NCBI GenBank assembly: GCA_016758965.1 | Contig: JAEPRB010000043.1 | Span: forward strand, 1-58,747 | From: Circinella minor | Lineage: Eukaryota; Mucoromycota; Mucoromycetes; Mucorales; Lichtheimiaceae | DNA: 58,747 nucleotides | Direction of reading: 5' to 3' | Part shown: one piece after another, positions 1 through 12,107 of the stretch | Layout: each line of letters opens with the position of its first letter | How positions within the stretch are numbered: the first letter of the stretch is position 1 | Made by a program: the position numbers and the translations under genes | Notes under the pieces: model-generated | The model's input: the letters and a program-made list of their open reading frames with translations, nothing else | Database searches by the model: none | What the model was told of the DNA's origin: nothing

Positions 1-2065
1 GAAGTCGTACTGTTAATATCATAAAAGGATTGGCTGTGGGTGTTGGCGCTGTACCACTACAATTGAAAACCCGCGAGAAAAAAATCGCACCGTTAAGAAA
101 AAAAAATCGCACAGGTAGAACTACCCTATATTTATATTAAAAAGCATTGAATCAATCTATTATTTGATAATTAAAATTATTTTCAAAAGCTGGAGAATGG
201 AAAATGTTTATGTATATTAGGAGTATACTATATTATTAGTTCTTTGTTGTTTTTCATTATAACACTAAAAGTAAAAGAAAGCTACTTACAGTATACAAGA
301 AAAGACCTATGTATCATGATAAGCGGTCGAAATACAATATGTAGGTTGATGATTAGTAATGTTATAGATTAAATAAACAGCTTCAGCAACTGAGACACAA
401 AATATTTCACGGTATATTGTAGCCGTTCATGATAAAAAAAAGTATGTATGTATAAACCAAGGGAGATTTATAACCTTATATCAAATTCATCAAGATAAAA
501 TTCATCTGATAAAGAAATTTAATGTTGTACAGATTTAGATCTCTGCTTTAAACCTGAAGCAGTAAAAAATGAAGGCATTATTTTCTTTAAATAAGTATTA
601 ATGGAGTGTTTGATACAGTGCTCACTAAAATAATTACAATATGAATAATTACATATTCATAAAAAAGAGGTCGATGCTATATAGTTCTTGCTTAATTAAT
701 AATCAGCGTTAGGTATGAAATTTTCATATTTCTAATTTTTATAAATACAATAGTGTTGTAGAAAGCAATTAGGAAACAATACGTACTGTAATAATTATGA
801 TATTTATAAATAAAGAAAAGACAGGTCTATACGTCGTACTCAACTTGAAATCAAGCTAAAATGTATATCTTGTTAAATTAAAATTAATTTCGCTTCAGTC
901 CGAATCATCCAAAGAAAATTAAAAAATCATGCGACAAATAAGAGAGGGTTAACAAAAATAAACCTTGTATATAGTGCTTATAAGAAAAGGAAAAGTTGCC
1001 AGTGAAATAAAGAAATCTTCTATTATGGCCTCATACTGCGTTCGTATATGTACACTATTTTTTTTTTTTTGCAAAGCCCCATGCACAGCCCGATGCATAA
1101 CCCCGCTTTCACACTAAGATCGAAAAATCCCACATGTACGGAAAGTGAGGTTTCACGGTAATGAATTTTTTTATTAACCATGTTCTAGCTGATTATAACG
1201 AGATGTATGAAGAAAGACATATATATGTAGTTCAAGTAATTTAATTGGTGATAACAAGAAAAAAAACAAAACAAAAAGCATTTTTGTTAATTTCTTATTA
1301 AATTTCAAATATCCAAAAAGTAAAATAAAAAAAATCTTTCTAGAAAAATAAATCGGTAGAAACTAAAAGTTACATTTTTAGTGTTTTACCGGTGGCGCAA
1401 TAAATTGTGTTACCGTTGATCTCTACGTGCTGATCGTACATACTTTTTTTTATTGATGTTTTGTTGCACAGACATTAACGAGTAATTGACAGACACAAAC
1501 ATTTTCTATATGATACACCACTCTTCCTAGTAATTTTATCGTATAAGGGCTTATCAACGCATTTTGTTGATTTGTTTTTCTACTTTAATAAAGTGTGGTT
1601 TACGTTCTACTCGTTTGCTCTTAGAATTAGATATATATTTATATAAAAGTACTGTACTTTTGTTTGGTAAATTAGGCAGCTTCACTTTAATCAACATACG
1701 TATAGCTCAAATTCAACTATTTATTTAATGACCATAATCAGTTTTTCATTATTATTACTATTATATGTTTATTTCATTTTAAATTAAAAAATAAAATCTC
1801 CACATGTTGGCGATATTATGATAGTACTTATGAATTATGTGTCTTGATTTTTTGGTGACAATTATGTTATTTTTGAATTACTAAATTTACTACAAAAGTA
1901 TTAGTTTAATGCAGAATATATCACTATACATTTTCAAAAGTTTAAAATACAAATACGTAAACAATAATTGAAAGTCAAATGCACAAACATAAATGTGATA
2001 AGAGTGTAATAAGTAGGAAATTAAGACTATGTTTATTATTGTTTGTATAATTATAAATTCTTTGT
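1..2065. other. A+T-rich intergenic stretch, no gene seen
   Basis: About 2 kb with only short chance reading frames, poly-A/T runs and a few TACGTA hexamers (near 780, 1699 and 1957). I found no splice-linked coding exons, tRNA or inverted-repeat element here. The nearest gene lies downstream on the minus strand and ends at 2066, so part of this stretch holds its 3' flank. Confidence 0.6.
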
Positions 2066-2781
2066 TTATTGAGGAGGTACGACATTTTCCTTGAATAAAC
2101 CCTTGTCAGGGGTATCAACGTTTCCTGTGGGCCAATATTCACATGTGTATAAGCGACCTATAGAAAGTGATACGTAGTAATAAAAATTAATGATTTCAGT
2201 TAACGTCAGGATATATAATAAAAAGGAAAGAAAATTAGTTCTTATTCATCATTAAAATCCTAATACGTTACCTTTATCCTTGCAGTCTGTGACACCACAA
2301 CCAAGATCAGTGGTAGCCTTCCACACCATAGCAGTGAAATGTCCAGTTTCAGGCGTGAATCCAGGTTTATTGTAATCATACTTTTTTTCTTCATCATACC
2401 AGGCTTGGACAGCAGCTGGGAAGTTGGGATGACCCATGGCAAGATTTTCACCGGAAGGACCCTAATTATTGCACAATTACATATATTAATAAATAAAAGA
2501 AATATTTGCTGCTATATTTTTTTTTTACTACAACTATAAAATAGTTTAAGAAAAAAGCAATAATTATAGCTTACCCCAGAATGTTTAAAATCACATTTAT
2601 CGGACCAATCTTGAGCAAAGTTTTCCAATGTAGCATTCCACTTAAGAGCAGGAGCACCATGCTTAGCACGCTTTTCATTATGAGATTTTAATGCATTGTC
2701 GATACCAACTTGATCAATAGCTTGAGAGACTTGAATAAAACCCAATAAGGCGGCAGAGAGTGTCAAAGCAGTGAAACGCAT
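2066..2781 (-). CDS. Secreted CAP/PR-1/SCP-domain protein (Pry1-like), 162 aa, three exons
   Basis: Exons on the minus strand are 2781-2575, 2461-2272 and 2157-2066 (TAA stop); all junctions are GT..AG and the frame is continuous. I chose the internal start MRFTALTLS over an upstream ATG because it opens directly on a signal peptide (about residues 1-21, ending VSQA). The mature part is one CAP domain: HNEKRAKHGAPALKW early, GENLAMGHP after intron 1, the signature GHFTAMVWKATTDLGCG, and CEYWPTGNV in the last exon. Cysteines fit the usual disulphide pattern. CAP proteins are extracellular; yeast Pry1-type members bind sterols and fatty acids, and others act at host interfaces, so the ligand here is inferred only. 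Length suits a bare CAP domain with no Ser/Thr-rich extension. Annotators who read only open frames would miss exon 3. The family call is secure, the role is not. Confidence 0.93.
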
Positions 2782-2840
2782 TTTTTTTAAAGATCGATGG
2801 AATGTTGTAAAAAAATAAAAAGAAAGCAATAAATATAAGA

Positions 2841-2851
2841 CCTTTATATAA
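2841..2851 (-). promoter_or_regulatory. Probable TATA box of the CAP gene
   Basis: On the minus strand the sequence reads GGTTATATAAAGG, about 65 bases upstream of the chosen ATG at 2781. Its position and shape fit a TATA box followed by a short 5' leader. There is no experimental support. Confidence 0.5.
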
Positions 2852-5800
2852 CCGAAATTTCACTCAGAAAGAATTGAAAATAAGTTCTAAAGACAAGTGG
2901 TCATGACAAATAAAGATATACTAAGTAGAAAATAGAAAATAGAAAACTTGTACACGCATGTGCAAGGACAAGATTTATAGTATCTTTTAGCTTAGTTTTT
3001 AGCTCTCTGAGATTTTCAGTTTATGTTCATGTAAAGAGTCATAGTAACCAATTTAACATTTCATAAACAACATGTAATTAAGAAGAAGAAAGTTTAAGTA
3101 CTTGATATGTAAATAGGGCTTTGGATAGTTGTCAAGTTAAAGCAATTATAGTAGCAATAACTTTATAGCAACGTTATTCTGTATGTAGCAGAAGCATATT
3201 GATACCAACAATCATTATTAGTGTATAGTTTGTCACATAAGTAAAAATCTGAATATCCTTTTCTTTTTATTAATGCGTTTGTGTTACGTATCAATAGGCT
3301 TTTATCCTTTTTAATTTAGTACATATATGAACTTGTTTCCATTGTTTTGGTTTAATTATAACAAGCGTTCTTGTTGTCGCATTGATGATAAAAGTTTGAA
3401 TGTGCTAATTATTCATTACTAGGTTAGACTAAATTCTTAAAAAAAATACTATTATAAGCGAATAAGTACTCACCTTCTATAAGAGAACAAACTGGGAGAT
3501 ATTTGATCGATTTTACATTCCACTTTACATCCATTAACAGAAAAAATAACAAGCCACTACGTATAATAACTTTCACATACAATGCTTTTCTCCATATGTT
3601 AAGTAAAAATTATAATGAATTGCCCTGAGTAAATTCCAGGATATCATTATATTTAAACACTTACTATTATGTAATTATTTTGAGTCCGACACTTTATTAC
3701 TATAAGTACTATACATATTCTGATGAATATCTTTTTTTTTTCGAGCGCGACGGTCGTACATATTAGTTTGCTACTTCTGTGCTGGCCCAATTTAATACAT
3801 TTTTAATTCTTTAAAGCTCAGAAAAAACGGGAACTTGCTGCGCCTGCGCCCACTCGTACTTTGTGCTTTATATTTAATAATGGTGGTGCGCGCTCTTCTC
3901 TGGCGAGCCATGATGTTGAATCCGTATTAAAAACATGTGCTAATTACTATTACATATATATAAATAATAATTATAGATATTGTACTAGTAATAAATGTAA
4001 ATAAAATTTGTAACAGGTTCATACGTAGCAAAATTTGTATACCCATAACTACCATGATTATTTCAGTGCAACTATTGCTTGTACCAAATAAATTAGTACA
4101 GTCATAATGATAACGTGCTGCATACACATTTTGGCTTATTCTACTGTATAAAAAAAAGAGACAACATCACTTTGGCTGAAATATTTCTCGTTTGGACCGT
4201 GAGTGAATTTTTTTTAACACAATAAAACAGTAAGATAGTTCTCGTTGTCAAGATGAGCTGCAGTCTCACAGCAAGATATATATATATATATATATATTAT
4301 CTTTTTCTTATATATGTACATACTTTATTCATCATTCTTAGTATGTAATTTACATAAATGTGAATTTAAAACTGTATGATAATATTATTTACCCCTTTTT
4401 TCTTTTATATCAAACGTTAATCTTTTCAATACGTATATATTATGTATATTTTGCCTTAAACAAATGTTATTCGTTAGTAGTATTGTACATAAAATTATTT
4501 AATAGTTGAATATACAGAATGGACAAAATAATCGTATTCGAAAAACTATAAGTGTCATTCGAAATCATTCAACTTTTAGTATGTACTATATGCTAATAAA
4601 TATGACATGACCTGATAGTCTCAAAATACAAACCTGTTAGCAATATAATAAGCATTTAAATTTTAGATTTTGAAACTAGCATTATATGTTTAGACAAGGG
4701 GCTCAGCGAACAACTTGGTGCGGAAACTTGAGCATGGATAAGTGCTAAAATTCCCAAGATATACGTACTATAAAATAATGACTATAAATAAAAAAAAGTA
4801 GACTTGGGAACGAGTTCAAAGAGAATACTTGGTTAAGTACTGTGTTGAGTGAAAAAAAAGATGTAAGCGATGTGAGTATGATGTGGGATATATATGATAC
4901 GTAATATAAGGAAAAAAAATATAAACCATCTTTTATACGTAGACAGAACAAAAGATTATTTTTGCTATTTACTGTTGGAGTTTATATTTATAAGTCTACA
5001 AATCTTTTCGATTCGCCTTGTTTGTCGCTATTCATAACCTGACAATTGTTACTCATTTACAAATTGCTTTTATTCCGCGACGTGAATGGACCCAGACGTG
5101 TCAATTTTTAAATTCCCAAATCTGAATTTAGCAAGATTATTCTTCAATGGTCATTTTGGCATAATAGCGTAACTGTGAATCCTTTATAGTACGTAGTTGT
5201 CGAGGGAAGTTATGAAATATATACCATCATGTGTATACCTTCTCCACCGTTGTACATACTTTCTTCTGAGATTTGATTAGTAGTGTGATGGTCCTAGCTT
5301 AAAAATAATGTAAGGTGGTCTTAAAGGTGGATACAAAGGTACGCGTGCAATTCCTTTAGAAAATGCTTACGTAGGCTCCATATGATGAATTAAAGTCTAT
5401 GTTTCTTTTATTTAGGACACGCTCAACCCGTCACATACTCATGTCCAGAGTTTAAGTTTAACTTCACCCCAAAAGTGAGATTGAGCCGTTATCCCCGCTA
5501 TCCCAGACTTTTTCTTAATGATTGACGGGAAGTTTTTTTCACTTTAGCGTTGAGAGATTTTCTTTTCATTGATGGTGTGTTTTCTGTGATTGGTTGGAAG
5601 TGAAAACGATCCTTCGTTATCATGGAAATAAAAAGCCACGTAGGGAAATTATTATTAATTTGAGATGTACACTTGCCGTCGTAGCAATAGAACAAAAAAG
5701 AAGAAGGTGCTTGCTGTGTGAATTGTAAAGAAATTGATTATTGTATACGTACACGCCTTGCCACATGCCATATTAGATCTTCCTTTGAAAAAAAAAGTAG

Positions 5801-6289
5801 ATTATTCTCCAATTGTTCTGATACATATTATGCTCTGGTTTTTTGCTTAATTGTAAAGTAATATAATAAATCATAATTATCATATATATAGCAACAGTAT
5901 CAGGCACAAGCTTTCCTTTTTCACATTTAACGTAGGACGCCAAAATGTTTTTGACTTATTATGATATGTACACAATAGTGGTAGCACTAATCCCCACTTC
6001 CTTTTTTATTTATATATGCTTATACTTACTGAACAATAGTGGTTGTTATACCTATATAATTTAGGAAAAATAAGAATTTTTTTTATTATCATAACGCCCA
6101 GTTTCAGAGAATAATAACATCCTAAAGTAACATTCGTGGGCAGCTATATTAATACTTTTTGGACTGCTATGTTATAACGAATGGTTTTATTTTGAAAACA
6201 AAACAACAAAGATAAATTAAAAAAATACACCAGGTACATATACACTCATTTGCATAACTACATATTTCTTTTATTGTAAAATTAAATTT
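2852..6289. other. Long A+T-rich intergenic stretch, no gene recognised
   Basis: No supported gene. It holds a (TA)n run at about 4269-4298, many TACGTA hexamers (for example near 3289, 3558, 4023, 4765, 4898, 4936, 5189, 5369 and 5747) and a short G+C-richer patch at about 3830-3915 whose minus strand begins MARQRRART but soon stops. The small frames at 4745-4951 and 5498-5695 have no recognisable domain, no splice partners and coding-unlike composition. Confidence 0.55.
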
Positions 6290-7560
6290 GCTTCAGTCAG
6301 ACGATTTATCACTATCCTGACAGGTTGAGCGTGTTCTTCTAATGTTTTAGATGCTATAATAATACCATCAACAAAAGTGTGACAATAATCTAAATCTCGA
6401 AATACTTTATCCATAACGCTTTGAAATTTTGACGAAATATGTTTTAATTCAAATGGACAGTCTTACAATATATAACGAGTAACGGCCTTTGAGTTCGTGA
6501 TTGTAAGTTTATGTTGATCACTTTTCTTTACTGGAAATCTATTTTAAATGCACTTGCTAAATCAAGAGTTCTATAAATCCGTCCATCTGTAAGTGAATCA
6601 AATATTTTCAACAAAGTGGAAATTCGTACACGTCACTCCTTACATACCGATCGAGTAGTCTAATATCAAGACAACTACGTATCTTTTGGTTCTTTTTCAT
6701 AGTAGTTGTAAATAAAAAGTGCCAGCGATTGCCTTCATCAGCAGGAATCTCTACAAAATGCTTCAAGATTAAGCCATTTTTTTTATTTCGTCTTCTACTG
6801 CTTCTTGTGCTATATATGGGATTTTATATTGTTTACAATGACAAACCACATCTGATGGTGTTGATAGTGAAATAACAGCTTCAGGTAAAGGGCAAAAAAT
6901 AAAGTTTTATCTATTGTCTAAACTGGTAGAATTATGCTTTGACCAAATTCAGTACCAGCTGGAGTATTAATGCCTCACCTATCTCTTTTTCTTGGAATCT
7001 TTCCAAGTTAAAGCTAAACCAGTATAACCGATTCCAAAATTATGAAACAAGTTCTTTTCAATGCCCATTGGATGACCTATTGTAATATTCATAATTTCAA
7101 ATGAACGTTTAACACAAGGATCATTATGTCATACTTCTAATGGTTTTGTAATTCCAATTCGTTCACTCTTTTTATCAGAACTAGCTAAACAAATATAACC
7201 CTGGACAGGTACTATAATATTTTCTTTATTACAAAAATTTCTATCTATAGCTGAAAACGTAGCTCCTCCGTCTAACAAAGAAAGGACTTATTTCTTCTCT
7301 CTAGTTGTATATGTGTTTTGTTCTCTTGGTTAATATATGTTTTCTTTTTATCCTCTGTTCTTTATTTGTTAACTTACAAGGAAGTCCATCATCAGTCGTG
7401 TTATCAACTCGTTGCTGAACATGAGATGTTCAGCTCGTTCTACTGCTGCTTCTTGCCGCTCGTGTTGCCACTGGCAGACCCTTAACCCCTTTATACGCCT
7501 CACAAATGTGACTTAGCTTTCTCACTTGAGGACAGTCTATGCAGGTATTTGGATCATATT
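6290..7560 (-). mobile_element. Ty3/gypsy retrotransposon relic (zinc-knuckle-like, protease and reverse transcriptase fragments)
   Basis: Read on the minus strand, fragments appear in the gag-pol order of a Ty3/gypsy element: a cysteine pair in a gag-like tail (CIDCPQVRKL, about 7540), a retropepsin motif LLDGGATFSAID (about 7240-7280), reverse-transcriptase blocks TMKKNQKIRSCLDIRLL (about 6680) and GRIYRTLDLASAFK (about 6560), and the palm region with FVDGIIIASKTLEEHA (about 6320-6380). Frames are broken between the blocks. The YxDD catalytic box reads FVDG, so one essential aspartate is lost. I see no RNase H, integrase or paired long terminal repeats. It is a dead, truncated copy, and the family call rests on motif order. 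Confidence 0.8.
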
Positions 7561-7787
7561 TTGATTGACGTAGTCGTTGGTTGACTGGGTTGTGGTGTGA
7601 CAATGAATTACTGAAAAACTTAGTCTTCTATTTGGGTGGAGGTGTTGACGGCATTATCCTCTCTTGACCTCTTTTCATTCTCTATAGAATCCAGTTGTAA
7701 GACAACCGGATATAATTCTTACAAAAGAATGATATTGACTTGTGGACGCTACTCGAGTTTAACAAAGCGTTAATAAATAACCATTCG

Positions 7788-9112
7788 GGTATCCCAAAAA
7801 ACAAGCACACACCAAAGTCAAGAATGATCTTCATGTTTTGGAGAAATTATATCCAGAAAGCAAACGAATTCGAAATCATCTGAAGTATGTTAGAAAAGAT
7901 ATAAGGTAAATATGATGTTTGCATAATACTTGATCTACGCTGAATGTTATTGTTAAAATTCCTTTTTGTATTTTAGTAAGGACTCCTACACTTCGTCCTG
8001 GGTCATTTAGCGGTTGTCGTCGCAAGACGTCCCCCTTTTGAACCCTAAAAGGCGCTTTGCGCATGGTAGCAGGTACGTTCAAGGCTGTATAATAGCTTTT
8101 TTTTACTCAGTTCTACTTCCTTTTTATGTAGTAGTAAAAGTTATATTTGCTAATAAAGTTTTATTCTGTGTAAAAGTTAGTATTTTAATAATATAGACAA
8201 TATAGACAAAATTATTTTGCGTTGGAAACATCATGGAAGGAACCGAAATCTACTCTTGATATGAGTGCAATTGAGCAGTATACAAATGAGGTAAAACATT
8301 CGTAAAAAATGGAGGGAGGGCCTTGCTTCAATTTACTCACGTACAGTATGATTTTTCCAACTACGGCTACTATAGCAAGTGTTCGAAAACCCAAGTCTTA
8401 GAATAGCTGCTCAATATATCAGTCAAAAAACAAAGAAACGAGCTACACCATCATCATCATCATCATCATCATATATTGTTCCCAGTTCTAAAAAACGGAT
8501 GACAATAACGGTAAGACAATTATCCAAGCAAATTAAAAATATGGGTTTCTTTTCTTTAAATTTGGTTGACCTACTTTTTATGTGTATGTAGCACGACAAG
8601 CAGCTCATCAAATGACGGTTCGTTCGAAAAAAAGTTCAAAGAAAATGACAATGAATTTGTTAATCGAAAAGGATCATCTGTTGGTACTATTATCAAGCAT
8701 AAAACACCATTAATTCATCAAAAGTATCAAAGTCGCAGCTCATCATTAACAAATCGCGAAAGGAAGATTATGGTGTGAGTAAAAACAAGCGATAAGAGCA
8801 AGCAAGAAACTAAATAAATAGCCGGACTAGTCTTTTGGTTTACTGATCATTATTATCTTATATGTTTTTGCTTGTGTATTAGAGCTGGTTTATCATCTGT
8901 GTTGGATCTTACTGACAAGTCAATGGAATCACAACGATCATTATTCACTGAAGAAGAGTGGAAGCGACTAACCAATTACTTCAATAAAGAGTACCACATC
9001 GAGCCAAAACCATTACACAAGTTTCTTGATAGTGCTTGAACATTCGTCGCCAACGTAAGTATTACAAAACTAGCTAATCACCTGTATGTCATGATTAAAT
9101 TTTTTATGTTTG

Positions 9113-9158
<46 letters not shown>

Positions 9159-10815
9159 AAAATATAGGCGTGTAAGACACCAGTCGCGCCTGGTCAAAGT
9201 ATCTTTGTAAACTTATTGCTGGCCCATCCCATGTACAAAGAAAACCGAGATATTCTAAAGATAATGGAACATTGGTGAGAAATCATTATATGGAGTGGAA
9301 GGGAAACAGGATATTGAATTCGTATTAATCTCTTCTTTTTTTCTATTTGGCTCCTTTGGATCTAATAGTTTGGACTTAATTGAAGATTATCCAGTCCTTC
9401 TCGTTAAAACGAACAAGAAACAAAAATATACTGAAAGCGACTGCTTTCGCATTATTTGGTCAAAATTATTTGAACTTTTGTTCAATTCATCAAAAGTTGT
9501 ACGGATTAAAAGGTAATTTGTTGGTTGCCTTATTGAACACACTCATAATTCGCAATACTGGTTTTTTTTACTCACACATAAAATAAAGCGGTGAGTCGGT
9601 GGCCATCTTTAGTACTGAAAACAAGGCTGAGCTCTATCCAAATGACAGTAACATAATTGGGGTTAAGATTGATACGTGTGTAGTTGTGGATGTTGACGAT
9701 GACGAACATGATATTCTATCGATAGAAGTAGCAAAAGGCGATCGAGACGGAAACGTACTGTCATCGCTCGCTATGACTATATTTGATATAACGATATTTC
9801 GATATAGAGTAGCGATAGTGTTTTGGGGCCCAAGACAGATGAAGTGGGGAAATTCGTTCATTTTCTATAATGTCATCGGGTAAGGTTTCAGCAAAAAATA
9901 TCGCTATATCGAGCGAACAAATGATGTTTTTATATCATTATTATATTTTTATAATCTATGTACAGTATAGACAATATGATGTTCTAAAGTTTTTTTTTTT
10001 TTTGCAAGACATATTAGATACATATGTGAATTATCTTGTCAATCTAGTACTGAAATTTTGGACAAAATGGTGTATTCACAAGGATATTTTCTCGTGGTCG
10101 TTTCGCTATAAAACTGGCTCAAAAGATGTTTACTTGCTAATATATATATATTGCTTTGGTTGATTGATGTATGAACAGGTTCAAACTGCCATATATTCAC
10201 AAATCATCTTGCTTGTAACGATGGCATTTACGTACACATTCCCCAACACAACTTTCATATGCCGATATCTGCATCAACTAAATCATTACTTGAATTCCGC
10301 AGAACACTTGAATTTTTATTTTCAGTCAAGGTTAGCATGTGCTTACTAGAAAAGTCAATAATAAGATGAGACAAGCATTTTGTTTGTTCTAATAGTTTTC
10401 TTTATTTTTTAATTATTTATATTAGGATCATATTACACAATTAGCAGCACGGGTGCTTAAGCATCATACAAAGCAAAATAATATTAGCCAAAAATTTGGA
10501 GAATTTAGAAAGGCCAAAACGAGCAATGATGATACTGATTTATGGACTCGCGACACTTGGTACACACCCCATCGTGATGATGGAAGATTTTCCGCACTAC
10601 CAGCTCATTTATTTGGATTGGATCGACCAAAACCACTATTAGAAAAATTACTTTTACTTGTCGATGATCAAGGAGATGTTAATGATGATGTGGAACCTGA
10701 ACAAAGGCCAACTAAAGAAATAGATGAATTTGGATACCAGGAAGTAGAGGCAGGATGGTTTAATGTGTATACTGGAGAAACAACTGAAACGCATCCTTTA
10801 CATTACACCGAATAA
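7788..10815 (+). pseudogene. Multi-exon gene of unknown family with nonsense codons (probably part of a multicopy family)
   Basis: Exons joined by frame and GT..AG sites: 7788-7905, 7981-8072, about 8222-8290, 8376-8510, 8592-8774, 8883-9054, 9168-9274, 9369-9512, 9589 to about 9753, (unclear), 10179-10330 and 10426-10815 (TAA). The product would be about 450-500 aa: a basic N-terminus, a poly-Ser stretch from (ATC)n, LFTEEEWKRLTNYFN, GQSIFVNLLLAHPMY, IIWSKLFELLF, IIGVKIDTCVVVDVDDD, DGIYVHIPQHNFHMP and C-terminus GWFNVYTGETTETHPLHY. I recognise no catalytic domain. Two in-frame TGA codons (8039-8041 and 9037-9039) interrupt otherwise smooth frames, so this copy is probably dead, or those codons are read through. 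It sits among mobile elements and its 3' end lies about 110 bases from an inverted-repeat element, which suggests it belongs to a repeated or element-borne family. Confidence 0.6.
9116..9157. repeat. 42-base poly-T tract
   Basis: An uninterrupted T run just before the 3' splice site at 9166-9167 of the broken gene at 7788-10815, so it would lie in that intron's polypyrimidine tract. It is the longest homopolymer in the window and its true length is likely uncertain. Confidence 0.9.
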
Positions 10816-10927
10816 AGATAAATGGCTGCTCGCAACTTATTTTCATGAAATTATTTCTGAACTTTTAGTTCTCCGTTTTCTCCCTCCCCCTTCCTCCCCC
10901 TCTCTCTCAAGATATGGTGCATTTCAC

Positions 10928-12107
10928 TTGTAATCGCCAATAATTTATTTTATTTCAACTTTTCAATTTTAAAATCCGCTTCTTTATTTGGTGATTTGTG
11001 TTACATTTATTACTTTTAACATATAGTTGTTTTTGTGCCATCATAAAGTTAAGTGTTCTATACTAAAACTTTTAATAAATTGTACTACTTTTTTTGTATG
11101 CTTATAGTATGATTATGTTCTGATAAAACACTAATATGTGTTTATAAATTTAAGCAGATAGATACATTACATTACTCAATAGCCTTATATCATAGCTTAA
11201 AACTTAAAACTGACTCCCTCCGACCCTATTTTACATTTTTTTCTTGTGTTTTGCATAAACCAAAATCAAGAAACTTATCAATGTACTTAGTATTACATTG
11301 CCTTTGAGAAACGATTTATATTATATAATTGTTATCGTTAATTTTCATTTTTCTGTTTATTTCAGATATTACGTTTAATTTTTAAAAATTTTTATTTCTC
11401 GAAATTAACGATTTTTTGGAAAAATATAAAAAAAAAAATTAATAATATATGAAAAGTTAACTTTTTTAATTTCATTATTGGAAAAATAATAGTTAACGTT
11501 TCTCTTTAGTATTTAATTATTTTCAGAATCAATTCTGCAATTAATATTAGCACTTAGAACTTAGAACTCTCGATTTTCTCATTCTTTTTAATTAATAGCA
11601 AAAATAACTACAGCACACACTACTGGAATATTATGAAGCTTATACATATGAGGAATATAGTACAGTCAATTTGTTTGAGCATTAATATTAAATGAAGTAA
11701 ACTTTATCAAATATATGTATATTTTTGGTAGACTAAAAGTTTTTTCTATAGTTTCTTATCTTTATATTATGGCCTTAGATTCCAATATTGCGATACTGTT
11801 GTGTTACAGCTCATTCTAATATTTTCACCTACTACTTGTATCACGTGATTTACTTCACCTATGCTTGAGAACTCCGATATGTAGTTTTCATCTTTCAATT
11901 TTGTCTCTTGCCCAGCCAAAATGGTCAGAAATGGGCTATGACCGACGCAACTTTGGCAAACTTCAACTTTTTTTTTACAACTTTCTAAACTTTAATAATT
12001 GTTTATAACAAGCTTAAAAATGATACTTAAAGTGTGGATTTACAAAATATTGATTTAGTGTAAAGCTGAAGCTTCTAGAAATCAGTGGAATTTATTGGCG
12101 ATTACAA
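10928..12107. mobile_element. 1.18-kb element with 16-bp perfect terminal inverted repeats, copy 1
   Basis: The left end reads TTGTAATCGCCAATAA (10928-10943) and the right end is its exact reverse complement (12092-12107); the two flanking bases outside (CA/TG) also partly pair. The interior is A+T-rich and has no long reading frame, so this is a non-autonomous DNA element or MITE-like unit. A second, diverged copy lies at about 44793-45785 in the same orientation, and the two align over nearly their full length. I see no convincing target-site duplication. It starts about 110 bases after the end of the broken gene at 7788-10815. Confidence 0.8.
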
